Shown here: positions 26,147 to 35,385 of the stretch, piece by piece | Layout: each line of letters starts with the position of its first letter | How positions within the stretch are numbered: position 1 is the first letter of the stretch | From: PALSA-610 sp038239145 | GTDB lineage: Bacteria > Actinomycetota > Acidimicrobiia > IMCC26256 > PALSA-610 | Assembly: GCA_038239145.1 (NCBI GenBank) | Contig: JBBSFB010000009.1 | Location: forward strand, 39,133-103,132 | Direction: 5' to 3' | Length of the DNA stretch: 64,000 bases | The notes under the pieces: model-generated | Told to the model about the DNA's origin: nothing | Database searches by the model: none | The model's input: only the letters and a program-made list of their open reading frames with translations | Translations under genes and position numbers: made by a program

Positions 26147-26884
26147 TCAGGCGAGGAGCTTGCGGGGATGGCGCCCGTCGACGTAGCCGAGGAACGGCGG
26201 GTAGACGTTGTAACCGAGTAGCTCCTGTAACCGCTCCGGCAAACCCTGCACGACCGTCCGGTCGACGGCCAGGACGTGGTTCTCGACCGGGCGGATCCAC
26301 GACACCGCGTAGTGGAGAACGACGCCGGCGCGCGGGTGTGCGGTGGAGTTCGCTCCACCGCCGTGCCACAGACTCCCGACATACAACATCGCGGACCCGG
26401 CCGGCATCGTCACCGCCACCGGCTCGGTGGTCGCGTCGGGCCGCTCGTCGATCCAACGATGACTGCCCCGCACCACCCGGGTCGCACCGTTCGCCTCGGT
26501 GAAGTCGTCGAGCGGCCACATCACGTTGACGACCAGCTCCGCGTGCGGGCGCGGGATCGGATAGATCGCGTCGTCGGGGTGGAGCGGCTGCGCGTGCTCC
26601 CCCGGGCCGATCTCGATCGCGGTCGGCGCGCTGAGCTGGGCGGGACCGAGCACACGATCGAGCGTCTCCAAGACGTACGGATGGGTTGCCAACGCGTCGA
26701 GCACCCGGGTCTTGGCGAAGAGCGCGTACACGCGCCGGGTCCGGTGGCCTTCGAAGTCGTCCCGCCCGAATGGCGTCGCGTCGAACAACGGGCGCAGGCT
26801 CGCGCGCACCGTCGCGACCGTGTGCGCGTCGATGAGGTCGTCGACGACGCAGTACCCATCGCGTTCGAGTGTCGTCCCGCCCAT
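26147..26884 (-). CDS. PhyH-family Fe(II)/2OG dioxygenase
   Basis: A 245-residue oxygenase starting at the ATG at 26884, with GAGGAGG upstream. The HxD pair is in QPLHPDDAIYPIPRPHAELV and the distal His in LYVGSLWHGGGANSTAHPR, with the following Arg. It is only distantly like the PhyH protein upstream. It faces the PadR gene across a 60-bp divergent region, which suggests that PadR represses it. Confidence 0.85.
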   Translation of the reverse strand: MGGTTLERDGYCVVDDLIDAHTVATVRASLRPLFDATPFGRDDFEGHRTRRVYALFAKTRVLDALATHPYVLETLDRVLGPAQLSAPTAIEIGPGEHAQPLHPDDAIYPIPRPHAELVVNVMWPLDDFTEANGATRVVRGSHRWIDERPDATTEPVAVTMPAGSAMLYVGSLWHGGGANSTAHPRAGVVLHYAVSWIRPVENHVLAVDRTVVQGLPERLQELLGYNVYPPFLGYVDGRHPRKLLA

Positions 26885-26944
26885 CCGGCCTCCTCGGTAT
26901 CGCCCCAGGCTAACCTTCCACAAGGGAATGTCAACTTTGGGAGC

Positions 26945-27508
26945 ATGATGGCCGACCCGGAACTGAACGCCACCCAGGCGTCCCTGCTCGGTCTTCTCCA
27001 CGACGGCCCGGCCACGGGCTGGGACCTGATCGAAGAGGTACGACGGGGACTGGCGCGCTTTTGGAACGTCACGACGAGTCACGTGTACCGCGAGTTGAAG
27101 ACGCTGGAGACGCGCAAGCTGATCCGCGCCGGCAAGCCGGGACCGCGCGACAAACAGCCCTTCGTCGTCACCGCGGCGGGCCGGCGCGCGTTCTCACAGT
27201 GGATCCACCAAGAGCCTGGTCCGGAACAGATCCGCGTGCCGTTGCTCGTGACGCTGTGGTTCGCCAAGCACCTCGACGAGAAGACACTCGCGACCTTTCT
27301 CGCGAACCACCGCGTCGAGCACGACGACCGCCTGCGCGAGTACGAGACGATCCTGGGCGCTATCGACGACTCGTCGTCGAGTGATCCGCACGTACGCGCC
27401 GTCGTCGAGTTCGGCATCGCGTACGAGCAGGCTTTCCTGCAGTGGCTCGCGCAAACCGAGATGCCGCGATCACGCGCCTCCGCGGCGTGTACCGTCGGGC
27501 GGCGCTGA
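26945..27508 (+). CDS. PadR-family transcriptional regulator
   Basis: A 187-residue protein with an N-terminal winged helix (LNATQASLLGLLHDGPATGW, VTTSHVYRELKTLETRKLI) and a C-terminal helical dimerisation domain, the two-part layout of PadR/Vir regulators. The start is the ATG at 26945; the ATG at 26948 is equally possible. It is divergent from the PhyH gene and probably controls it and itself in response to a phenolic or lipid-like ligand (inference). Confidence 0.85.
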   Translation: MMADPELNATQASLLGLLHDGPATGWDLIEEVRRGLARFWNVTTSHVYRELKTLETRKLIRAGKPGPRDKQPFVVTAAGRRAFSQWIHQEPGPEQIRVPLLVTLWFAKHLDEKTLATFLANHRVEHDDRLREYETILGAIDDSSSSDPHVRAVVEFGIAYEQAFLQWLAQTEMPRSRASAACTVGRR

Positions 27509-27518
27509 CCGGTAAACT

Positions 27519-27556
27519 GCGTAGCCGGCGTACGATATTCTACGCGATCCGCCGGC
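27519..27556. promoter_or_regulatory. Nested inverted repeats after padR
   Basis: GCGTAG (27519-27524) pairs with CTACGC (27540-27545), and GCCGGCG (27524-27530) pairs with CGCCGGC (27550-27556). They lie just past the padR stop and before the decayed repeat-protein gene, so they could be terminator-like or part of a former promoter. Confidence 0.3.
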
Positions 27557-27561
27557 CGTGA

Positions 27562-28778
27562 GTGGACTCCTGGCCCCGTTCACGAGCTGGTCCGTCGGTT
27601 CTGCGGACCGGGTCAACGGCCCAGACGATCACGTTCCCGGCGATCGCCAATCACACCTTGCGGGATTCCGGGTTCACCATCTCCGCGACCTCGACATCGC
27701 ACCTCCCGATGACGTACACGTCGCTCACTGCCGGCGAGTGCTCGCTCGTCGGGGTTAATCACAACATCGTCTCGCCCGACGCCCAGGGCGCGTGCACGAT
27801 TCGAGCCGACGAGCCGGCGACGGCGTGACGTTCGCGGCCGCGGCACCTGTACAACGGAGCTTCACGGTCAGCAAAGCACCCCAGACGATCACGTTCGCGC
27901 CGCTGGCGGATGCGACGCTCAACATCGGATCCGTGTTCGTCTTTGCGACGTCGTCGACCGGCGGCCCCGTCACGTTCAGCACGTCGACCGCTTCGGTGTG
28001 CACCACGAGCGGCACCGGCGGGGAGGTCGACCTCATCGCGGCCGGGACCTGCACAGTGCGCACCGATCAGGGCGGCACTGCGCTCGATGCCGCGGCGCCG
28101 ACGGTGACCCGGAGCTTCGCGGTGACGAAGGCCTCCCAGGCGATCACGTTTGCCGGGGGTACGTGCATCGTGCGGGCCTCGCAGGCCGGCAACGGCACGT
28201 ACGCACCCGCGGCCGCAGTCACCCGTCAGTTCACCGTCGGCAGCCCGGTCGGCACCGCCTCGCAGCCGGGCTACTGGATGCTCGGCGCCGATGGACGGGT
28301 CTAGGCATTCGGGAGCGCGGTCAACTACGGGAGTGCATCCGATCTCGTCGTCGCCCTGTCGGCCCGTCACGACGGCACGGGCTACTGGATCGTCGACCGG
28401 CTCGGGAACGTCCACGCGTTCGGCAGCGCCGCGTACTTCGGCGGCCGCCCCGCCCTCGCGGTCGCTGAGTCGGTGTCGACCATCTCGAGCACGCCGAGCG
28501 GCGAGGGTTACTGGCTCTTCACCACGCTCGAGCGGGCGTTCGCGTACGGCGATGCCCACTTCTTCGGCGACATGCGGGCGGCACGCCTGACCGGGCCCTT
28601 CATCGCGTCGGTCGCGACGCCGACCGGGCTCGGCTACTGCATGGTCGCCTCCGACGGCGCCGTCTTCAGCAACGGCTACCTCATGGTCGCGTCCGACGGC
28701 GGGGTATTCGACTTCGTGAACAAGGCGCGTAGCAGTCGGCTCGGACCGGCCGCCCGTTCGTTCCCCGCGTTGTCGTAG
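27562..28778 (+). pseudogene. Decayed secreted protein: Ig-like/MBG-type repeats plus GYW-DG repeats
   Basis: The region encodes two kinds of repeat. First come units beginning QTITFPAIANHTLRDSGF and QTITFAPLADATLNIGSV, each ending in CTIRA/CTVRT, like the beta-sandwich repeats of large actinobacterial surface proteins. Then come units like GYWMLGADGRV and GTGYWIVDRLGNVHAFGSA. The reading frame is broken by a frameshift near 27800-27828 and a TAG at 28302-28304, after which the same frame continues. The second Ig-like unit is missing its middle, and the last GYW unit is shortened. No signal peptide or start is present. The same GYW-DG repeat is intact in the subtilase at 40844-42826. Confidence 0.8.
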
Positions 28779-28817
28779 GTTGGGCCTCGTCGCGCAGCAC
28801 AGCTGAGGGAGCGAAAC

Positions 28818-29663
28818 GTGAACGGCGAAGGACGAGTCGCGTTGGTGACCGGCGCGAGCCGGGGTATCGGAAAGGCGATCGCGATTCATCTCGCACGCGC
28901 GGGCTTCGACGTCGCCGTCTCCGCGCGCACCCTGCACGAGGGCGAGTCGCGCGAACACTCCTCGACCCTGCAGAAGTCGGATACGTCGCCATTGCCCGGA
29001 TCGCTCGACGTGACGGCGGAGTTGATCGAGAAGGAAGGCCGGCGAGCCCTTCCGGTAGTGATGGATCTCACCGATCGTTCGACCCTCGCGCCGGGCATCG
29101 ACGCGGTCCTCGACGCGTGGGGGCGGATCGACGTGCTGGTCAACAACGGCCGCTACATCGGTCCGGGTCACATGGATCAGCTGCTCGACACTCCGGTCGA
29201 GTTGCTCGATCTGCACCTCGAGGCGAACGTCATGGCGCCGGTGATCCTGACCAAACTCGTGCTCCCCCAGATGCTCGAGCGCGGCGACGGCTACGTCGTC
29301 GTGATCACGTCGGGCGCAGGCGCGTCGGATCCGCCCGCGCCGGCCGGGAGCGGAGGCTGGGGCCTCGGATACGCGATGTCGAAGGGCGCGGTGCATCGCC
29401 TCGCCGGCATCCTCGCGGTCGAGCTCGGCGAGCGCGGAATCGTGGGTTTCAACCTGCATCCCGGGTTCGTGACCACCGAACGGATCCTGATCGACATGGC
29501 GCAGTTCGGGTTCGACGGGAGCACGGGAGCACCCCCCGACGTGATCGGCGCGGCCGCGGCCTGGCTCGTCACCGAACCCGAAGCGCGCGCCCTCAACGGG
29601 ACATGGATCGAAGGCCAGGAGCTCTGCGCGGAGCGCAATCTCCTCCCCGGTTGGCCGGCGTGA
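28818..29663 (+). CDS. Short-chain dehydrogenase/reductase
   Basis: A 281-residue classical SDR. The NAD(P) motif is TGASRGIG, the NNG motif is VLVNNGRYIGP, the catalytic Ser is in VVITSGAGASD, and the YxxxK pair is in GYAMSKGAVHRLAG. An extra loop of about 25 residues after the third strand (around HEGESREHSSTLQKSD) is unusual. The GTG start at 28818 follows GAGGGAGCG. Its stop overlaps the next start as GTGA, so the PhyH protein downstream is translationally coupled and probably acts on the same substrate. Confidence 0.88.
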   Translation: MNGEGRVALVTGASRGIGKAIAIHLARAGFDVAVSARTLHEGESREHSSTLQKSDTSPLPGSLDVTAELIEKEGRRALPVVMDLTDRSTLAPGIDAVLDAWGRIDVLVNNGRYIGPGHMDQLLDTPVELLDLHLEANVMAPVILTKLVLPQMLERGDGYVVVITSGAGASDPPAPAGSGGWGLGYAMSKGAVHRLAGILAVELGERGIVGFNLHPGFVTTERILIDMAQFGFDGSTGAPPDVIGAAAAWLVTEPEARALNGTWIEGQELCAERNLLPGWPA

Positions 29664-30418
29664 GCGCGAGCGACGTCGTGCGGGCGAACCTGCTCGACGC
29701 CGGCGCATTGGACGCGCTGCGGGCGTGGACCGACGAGGTCGAGGGGTGGCCGACCGGATCGCACGTGTGGGGTCACTACGCCGAGCACACCGCGGCCGGT
29801 CCCCGCATCTGTCGCACCGAGAACGTGTCGGCGTGCCATCCGGGCATCGCCGCACTCGTCGCCGGTCCGCTCGCCGACTGCGCGGCCGCCGCGCTCGGCG
29901 AACCCGTCACCGCGTTCAAGGACAAACTGAACTACAAGCAGCCGGGCGGGGCCGGATACAGCCCGCATCAGGACAAGGTCGCGTATCCCGGGGTCGGTCG
30001 CGTGATGTCGATCCTGGTCGCCATCGACGACTGCAGCATCGAATCGGGCTGTCTCTGGTTGGCGAACGGTGTGCACGAGGTGTTGCCGGTCGACGACCGT
30101 GGCGTTGTCCGCGCCGACGTGTCGGGCTCGCTCGAGTGGTTCTCGGCCGAGCTCGTCTCGGGCGATGCCGTGTGCATCGACGGGTACGCGCCGCACTACA
30201 GCGAGGCGAACCACGGCCCCGCACCCCGGCGCGTGCTCGTCGCGAGCTACGCGCCGTCGAACGAGAGCTATACGCGTGCGCACTACTACGCGCAGCGGAG
30301 TGATCACATGCGCGTCGAGACCGAGCGCGACGGGCGCTTCCGGATCAGCACACTCGCCGACTTCGACGGCACCGAGGTCGCAGGCACGGTCGTCACCGAC
30401 GAGTGCACGCACCCCTGA
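29660..30418 (+). CDS. PhyH-family Fe(II)/2OG dioxygenase, coupled to SDR
   Basis: A 252-residue oxygenase. The HxD ligands are in GYSPHQDKVAYPGVGR, and the distal His is in DGYAPHYSEANHGPAPRR. LNYKQPGGAGY before the HxD is typical of PhyH enzymes that use the 2OG co-substrate. Its GTG start overlaps the SDR stop by 4 bp. The product is the third PhyH-type enzyme within 6 kb. Confidence 0.85.
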   Translation: MSASDVVRANLLDAGALDALRAWTDEVEGWPTGSHVWGHYAEHTAAGPRICRTENVSACHPGIAALVAGPLADCAAAALGEPVTAFKDKLNYKQPGGAGYSPHQDKVAYPGVGRVMSILVAIDDCSIESGCLWLANGVHEVLPVDDRGVVRADVSGSLEWFSAELVSGDAVCIDGYAPHYSEANHGPAPRRVLVASYAPSNESYTRAHYYAQRSDHMRVETERDGRFRISTLADFDGTEVAGTVVTDECTHP

Positions 30419-30430
30419 AGCCGAGATCGG

Positions 30431-31315
30431 TCACTCGCCCGTTGTCGGGTTCCAGTTCCGGAAGTAGTCCGGATTGCGGCGCGCCTTCATCGACGCGTAC
30501 CGGGCGTCGAGGGGTTCGTCGCTGCTCGGATTGATCCAAAACTGATCGGCGAGCACCGCGTCGAGCACGCGACCCGCGACCTCCTCGAGCGGGGTGACGG
30601 GCAACGGCGTACCGGCCGCCTCCATCTGCTGTTCGAACTCCTCAAAGCTCGGATACGCGGTCGCGCGTTGCACCGATTTCGCGTACTGCTCGGGGCGCGT
30701 GCGCCAGGCCTCCCAGAGCTGCGTACGCAGCCAGTTCGGCCCCGGGTAGAGCACCGAACACGAGAGCTTCGTGCCCTGAGTGTGGAGTTGGTAGTAGAGG
30801 AGCTCGGTCAATGTGGTGACCGCGCTCTTCGACGTGGCGTAGATCGCGGCGTCGCCCATCGGCGCGATCCCACCGTTCCCCGACGACGTGTTGACGATGT
30901 GGCCCTCCTCGCCGCCTTCGATCATTCGCGGCACGAACGCTTTGATCCCCCAGGCCACCCCGCACACGTTGACGTCGAGGCACCAGCGCCAGTCGTTCTC
31001 CTCCGACTCCCACAACATGGTCTGGCCGCCGGGACCGATGCCGGCGTTGTTACACACCATGTGCACGCCGCCGAATGTGCGCACGGTCTCGGCCGCGAAG
31101 TGCTCGACCGAGTCGAGCTTCGTCACGTCGGTGACGCACCCGGCGACGTCGAGGCCCTCCCCGAGCAACGTGTCGACGGCCGTCTCGATCGGCCCGGGCT
31201 GGATGTCAGCAAGCATCACCGACATGCCGTGTTCGCCGAGGTGGCGGGCGATCGCAAGGCCGATTCCGTTCGCGCTGCCCGTCACGGCGGCGACCTTTCC
31301 CTCGACCGATCGCAC
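30431..31315 (-). CDS. Short-chain dehydrogenase/reductase
   Basis: A 294-residue SDR. TGSANGIG is the coenzyme motif, CNNAGIGPGG the NNAG motif, VNTSSGNGG holds the catalytic Ser, and YATSKSAV the YxxxK pair. The GTG at 31315 is chosen because GGAGG precedes it by 6 bp, removing five residues from the longest frame. It is convergent with the SDR-PhyH pair (12 bp gap) and divergent from the decarboxylase-like gene. It probably oxidises a hydroxyl group on a lipid or alicyclic substrate. Confidence 0.88.
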   Translation of the reverse strand: MRSVEGKVAAVTGSANGIGLAIARHLGEHGMSVMLADIQPGPIETAVDTLLGEGLDVAGCVTDVTKLDSVEHFAAETVRTFGGVHMVCNNAGIGPGGQTMLWESEENDWRWCLDVNVCGVAWGIKAFVPRMIEGGEEGHIVNTSSGNGGIAPMGDAAIYATSKSAVTTLTELLYYQLHTQGTKLSCSVLYPGPNWLRTQLWEAWRTRPEQYAKSVQRATAYPSFEEFEQQMEAAGTPLPVTPLEEVAGRVLDAVLADQFWINPSSDEPLDARYASMKARRNPDYFRNWNPTTGE

Positions 31316-31389
31316 GCTGCGCCTCCTCACCGGGTCTCGCCGCTCGATGCCCCTACCGGGGCCGGAGCGACCGTGGAAGAATCCCGATC

Positions 31390-32172
31390 ATGACGATTCG
31401 ATACGGCGCCCGTCCACCCGAGCAGCAGCGCAGCCGCGAGGTCGAGGCGACCTCGGCCAAGATCTGGTCGACCGCAGTGACCGTCGTGTGGGAGACGGAC
31501 CTGGACGCGATCCGTGCCGTGCTCCCGCCCCCGCTCGAGCCTTCGGAGCCGACGGCGCGCATCCGCTTTGCCACGGTGAACATGGGGACCGGAATCCCGA
31601 TCTTCGGCGCGGGCTGGTTCGGGGTTCGGGCGCGCCACGGACGGGTCGAGGGCGAATACGCATTGTTCATGCCCATGACGACCGAACAGGCGACGGTCGG
31701 TGGGCGGGAGACGTACGGGGAACCCAAGAAGATCGGTGCCGTCACGATCGACGTCGACGGCGAGCACTTGCACGCGCGCTTCGATCGCATGGGCTACCCG
31801 CTCGCAGTCGTCGACGGCACGCTCGGCGCGTCGATCGATATCCCCGCGCGCGACAAGGTCGACTTCTACTTCAAGATCAGCCCTTCACCCGACGGCAAGG
31901 GCTTCGACACCGAACCCGCGCTCGTTCACGTCCGGCGCCACGAACAGGCGCGTGAGGGTCGAGCCCTCGACGCGACGATGACGCTACACGACTCGCCTCT
32001 CGACCCCATCGCCGATATTCCGGTCGGTCGCATCGTCTCGATGCAGTACGCGCAGGTGGCCACGACGCAGGAGGGAGAGGTGGTCGAGCGGGTGCCCGCC
32101 GACTGGCTCCTCCCCTACGTTCACCAACGCTACGACGACCTGTCGGTGCTCGGCACCAAGGACGACCTGTGA
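31390..32172 (+). CDS. Acetoacetate decarboxylase-like protein
   Basis: A 260-residue protein of the ADC superfamily. The expected Schiff-base lysine lies in TYGEPKKIGAV (about residue 117), and VLPPPLEPSEPTARI near the N-terminus is also typical. Many ADC-like proteins from degradation clusters act on beta-keto acids other than acetoacetate or are hydrolase/aldolase-like, so the reaction is uncertain. Its stop overlaps the following amidohydrolase start as GTGA. Confidence 0.85.
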   Translation: MTIRYGARPPEQQRSREVEATSAKIWSTAVTVVWETDLDAIRAVLPPPLEPSEPTARIRFATVNMGTGIPIFGAGWFGVRARHGRVEGEYALFMPMTTEQATVGGRETYGEPKKIGAVTIDVDGEHLHARFDRMGYPLAVVDGTLGASIDIPARDKVDFYFKISPSPDGKGFDTEPALVHVRRHEQAREGRALDATMTLHDSPLDPIADIPVGRIVSMQYAQVATTQEGEVVERVPADWLLPYVHQRYDDLSVLGTKDDL

Positions 32173-33440
32173 GCGACGCGATCGGAACGACGCGCTACAC
32201 GATCATCTCGGCCGACGCACACGCGGGACTCCCGTGCGAGGAGTACCGGCCGTATCTCGACGAGCGCTATCTCGCCCAGTTCGACGAGTTTCTCGCCGAA
32301 CGGCAGGCGAACCGCGACCAACAGATGGTGTTGAACTACGACTACATCACCAACTGGGAGACCGACCACGAAGAAGGCCTGCGGGGCGCGTACGACCCGG
32401 CCCAGCGCGACAAGGAGATGGACGCCGACGGCGTGGCCGCGGAGGTGATCTTCCCCGACGCCGACGCGATCACGGGTATGGAGTCGCCGCCGTTCGGCGC
32501 CGGTCTCTCGGCCGGGATGATCGGGGATCCCGAGCTCGCGTTCGCAGGGGCACGCGCGCACAACCGCTTCCTCGTCGAGCTGTGCTCGGAGAGCCCCGAG
32601 CGGCGGGCCGGCATCGGGCTCGTACCGATTTGCCACGACGTCGAGCGGGCCGTGCAGGAGATCGAATGGCTCGCGGACAAGCCCGGAATCGGCGGGATCA
32701 TGGTGCCGACGATGTGGCGCAACCACACTCCCTACAACCATCCGTCGTACGATCCGGTGTGGGCCGCGTGCCAGGCCGCGACCTTCCCCGTGCACACGCA
32801 CTCGGGCGAGGCCCCGCGCGAGGAGATGAACGAGTTCATCGGCATCTACCTCGCCGAAGTCGTGTTCTGGACCCATCGCCCGATCGCGCATCTGCTCTTC
32901 AGCGGCGCGTTCGAGCGCTTCCCCGGTCTCAAGTTCGTCGTCACCGAAGGCGCGTGTTACTGGGTCGCCGACATGAAGTGGAAGTGGGACCAGTACCTGG
33001 GTGGCGGTCACACCACGAAGAAGATGGCCGCGCTGATGAAGCGGATCCTGTCCAAGCTGCCGTCCGAGTACTTCGGCACCAACATCTTCGTCGGCGCGTC
33101 GACCATGTCGAAGGAGGAGATCCGGCGCCGGCACGCCATCGGATGCGACGTCGCGATGTGGGGCACCGACTACCCGCACCCCGAGGGGACATGGCCCCAC
33201 ACGATCGCGCGGCTACGGAGTGACTTCGGTGACGTTCCTGTGGGCGACACCCGCCAGCTCCTCGGCGAGACCGCGGCCAAGTGCTACGGCTTCGACCTCG
33301 ACGCGCTGCGTCCGATCGCAGAACGCGTCGGCCCCACCCCGAACGATCTCGGTCAGGACGCAACCCTCGTCACGACCGCCGACGAGATCCGCCGGGCCGA
33401 GTGGTGGAAGGACGAGTACCACGTCGCCTGGAACGGCTGA
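32169..33440 (+). CDS. Amidohydrolase-2 family metal-dependent hydrolase
   Basis: A 423-residue TIM-barrel enzyme. Probable metal ligands are in ISADAHAGLP (strand 1), FPVHTHSGEAP (central His) and MWGTDYPHPEG (Asp). The family includes decarboxylases such as ACMSD and C-C hydrolases of aromatic and steroid catabolism. It is translationally coupled to the ADC-like gene. The next gene encodes a paralogue with the same N-terminal RYTIIS and EYRPYL motifs. Confidence 0.85.
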   Translation: MSDAIGTTRYTIISADAHAGLPCEEYRPYLDERYLAQFDEFLAERQANRDQQMVLNYDYITNWETDHEEGLRGAYDPAQRDKEMDADGVAAEVIFPDADAITGMESPPFGAGLSAGMIGDPELAFAGARAHNRFLVELCSESPERRAGIGLVPICHDVERAVQEIEWLADKPGIGGIMVPTMWRNHTPYNHPSYDPVWAACQAATFPVHTHSGEAPREEMNEFIGIYLAEVVFWTHRPIAHLLFSGAFERFPGLKFVVTEGACYWVADMKWKWDQYLGGGHTTKKMAALMKRILSKLPSEYFGTNIFVGASTMSKEEIRRRHAIGCDVAMWGTDYPHPEGTWPHTIARLRSDFGDVPVGDTRQLLGETAAKCYGFDLDALRPIAERVGPTPNDLGQDATLVTTADEIRRAEWWKDEYHVAWNG

Positions 33441-33463
33441 TCCCGTGGCCAGGTCTGGTCGCG

Positions 33464-34708
33464 TTACCAGGCCTTGATGATCTGCTCCGCGTCGAACGCG
33501 TTGCACGTCGAGTCGTTCGGGTAGTCGGCCGGGTCAAGCGGGACCGACACCTCGGCAACCGTCGGTCCGACCTCGTCTCCGATCACGCGCAGCATCTCGA
33601 GATCGAAGCCGTACACATCGGCGGCGGTGCTCTCGAGCATCAGGCGCGTCTCTGCGGGCGGGCACGGCGCGAACGCAGCCCGCAACGCTTCTGTGGTGTA
33701 CGGGTACGAGCCTTCGGAGTGCGGATAGTCCGCCCCCCACATGATGCGATCGACGCCGACCTCGTAGCGCAACTCGCTCTCGGACGGGCGTAGGAAGCTC
33801 GCCCCGACCCAGAAGTTGCGTTGGAAGTACTCACTCGGCGTCATCGACATTCCCTTGGCGACCGCGCCGAAGAACACCGCTTCCGCGGCGCCGCCGTGGG
33901 TCATCCGCCGGTGGAACCAGTCGAGCGTCTCGACGCCCCGCGGGACCCACGACATTCCCTGCTCGGTCAACACGATCTTCAGGTTCGGGTGGCGTTCCAG
34001 CACTCCGCCGAAGATCAGGTGCCACACCGCGCGGTGCGAGAACCAGGCGAGCTCGATCAGCATGATCGCCCGGGCCGCTTCGTGCTCGCCGAAGTCGGGT
34101 AGCCCGCTCCCACTGTGCACGTTCAACACGACATCGTGTTCTTCGCAGAAGTCCCAAAGCGGCTCGTACACCGGCTCCCACAGGGGTGCGATCCCGGAGT
34201 TCGGAGGCACGTTCGGCAACAACACGCCGCCGAACACGTTCATGTTGTCCTTCGCCCAACGGACCTCGCAGAGCGCGTCGTCGACGTCGTTCAAAAAGAC
34301 CTGAGCCAGCCCGGCGCGCCGGCCGGGCGCGGCCGAGCAGAAGTCGGCCATCCAGCGGTTGTGCGCCTGCAAGCCCGCCCAACGGCGTTCGTAGTCGGCC
34401 GGGTTCGGTTCGAGCGCAGTGAGGTTGCCCTGTGCGAAGAACGGGGGAACCGTGTTCGGGAACAGGACCTCGGCCACGACTCCCTGCGACTCGGTTTCCT
34501 TCAGCCGCCGTTCGCTGTCCCAGTTGCGGTAGGCCGTAGGCGCGAGGAGATCGGCGTAGGGATTGACGTACGCGTCGGCCCAGGCGTCGAACTCGTCGTG
34601 CCAGCGCTCGGCGAGGTACGGCCGGTACTCCCGCAACTCCGCGCCGGCGTGCCCGTCGACCGAAATGATCGTGTACCTGCTCGTGGGCTCGAGCCCCGGT
34701 TCGCCCAC
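33464..34708 (-). CDS. Amidohydrolase-2 family protein, paralogue of the neighbour
   Basis: A 414-residue product. The GTG at 34708 is chosen because GGGAGG precedes it; the GTG two codons upstream overlaps no spacing. Metal-binding candidates are in SVDGHAGAEL, VVLNVHSGSG and MWGADYPHSEG. It shares with the convergent amidohydrolase the N-terminal RYTIIS and EYRPYLAER motifs and the C-terminal YGFDLEMLR/YGFDLDALR box, so the pair arose by duplication. The substrate is unknown. Confidence 0.85.
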   Translation of the reverse strand: MGEPGLEPTSRYTIISVDGHAGAELREYRPYLAERWHDEFDAWADAYVNPYADLLAPTAYRNWDSERRLKETESQGVVAEVLFPNTVPPFFAQGNLTALEPNPADYERRWAGLQAHNRWMADFCSAAPGRRAGLAQVFLNDVDDALCEVRWAKDNMNVFGGVLLPNVPPNSGIAPLWEPVYEPLWDFCEEHDVVLNVHSGSGLPDFGEHEAARAIMLIELAWFSHRAVWHLIFGGVLERHPNLKIVLTEQGMSWVPRGVETLDWFHRRMTHGGAAEAVFFGAVAKGMSMTPSEYFQRNFWVGASFLRPSESELRYEVGVDRIMWGADYPHSEGSYPYTTEALRAAFAPCPPAETRLMLESTAADVYGFDLEMLRVIGDEVGPTVAEVSVPLDPADYPNDSTCNAFDAEQIIKAW

Positions 34709-34751
34709 CTGCACCCTCCCGATCGCGTCGGGGAAACGCTATCCGCGTGCG

Positions 34752-35288
34752 CTACCGGTCGCCCAGGGGCTCGACCCGTGCGAGTTGGTCGAACCAGTCG
34801 TTCTCGAGCATCGCAAGGTGAAGCTCCAGCGCGTCGACAGCGTGCAGCGGTGAGCCGGAGTGACGCGGGCTCGGGACGGGCAGCGTCCACGTCTCGATGA
34901 CCAGACCCGCGGCCACCGCCGGGAGCGCGAGGGACGCGGGCGTGAAACCGACGAAGGTGATGTCGCACCCGGAGCAGCGTGCGCGGTACGACCACGATTC
35001 GTCGTCGACACAGTTCCGCACCACGACCTGATCCGCGCGCACGCGCACGACTCCACAGGCCGGGCATGTGACCCGGACCCAATGGGTCGGCGTCGGGATC
35101 GGGACCGGGATCGACTTGCCGAGCGTCGGATCACCGGCAACGCCATCGACGGCCGCGTCGTACACACCGGTGCGGCCGGGCGACGGGACCGGGGAAGAGG
35201 TGCGGGGATCGGCCCTCGACCCGACGATCGGCGGAAGGCTGGTGCACGGTCGTGAGCGCCGGGGCCCCCGCGAGTGATGTGTCGTCAT
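34752..35288 (-). CDS. Hypothetical zinc-ribbon protein
   Basis: A 178-residue product from the ATG at 35288, with GGAGG six bases before it. The first half is Arg/Ser/Pro-rich and probably disordered. The middle has CPACGVV and CSGCDIT cysteine pairs with a further Cys between (RNCVDDES), a zinc-ribbon-like arrangement, followed by a helical tail (ALELHLAMLENDWFDQLARV). I do not know the family. It lies between the amidohydrolase and pilT on the same strand. Confidence 0.65.
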   Translation of the reverse strand: MTTHHSRGPRRSRPCTSLPPIVGSRADPRTSSPVPSPGRTGVYDAAVDGVAGDPTLGKSIPVPIPTPTHWVRVTCPACGVVRVRADQVVVRNCVDDESWSYRARCSGCDITFVGFTPASLALPAVAAGLVIETWTLPVPSPRHSGSPLHAVDALELHLAMLENDWFDQLARVEPLGDR

Positions 35289-35385
35289 GTCATGCCTCCG
35301 GCTCGGATGGCTCCGCGACGAGCGCGGTGCCGCACCGAGCATGCGCCGGCGGCCGTCACGTCGCTGTGACCTGGATGTGATCGCG

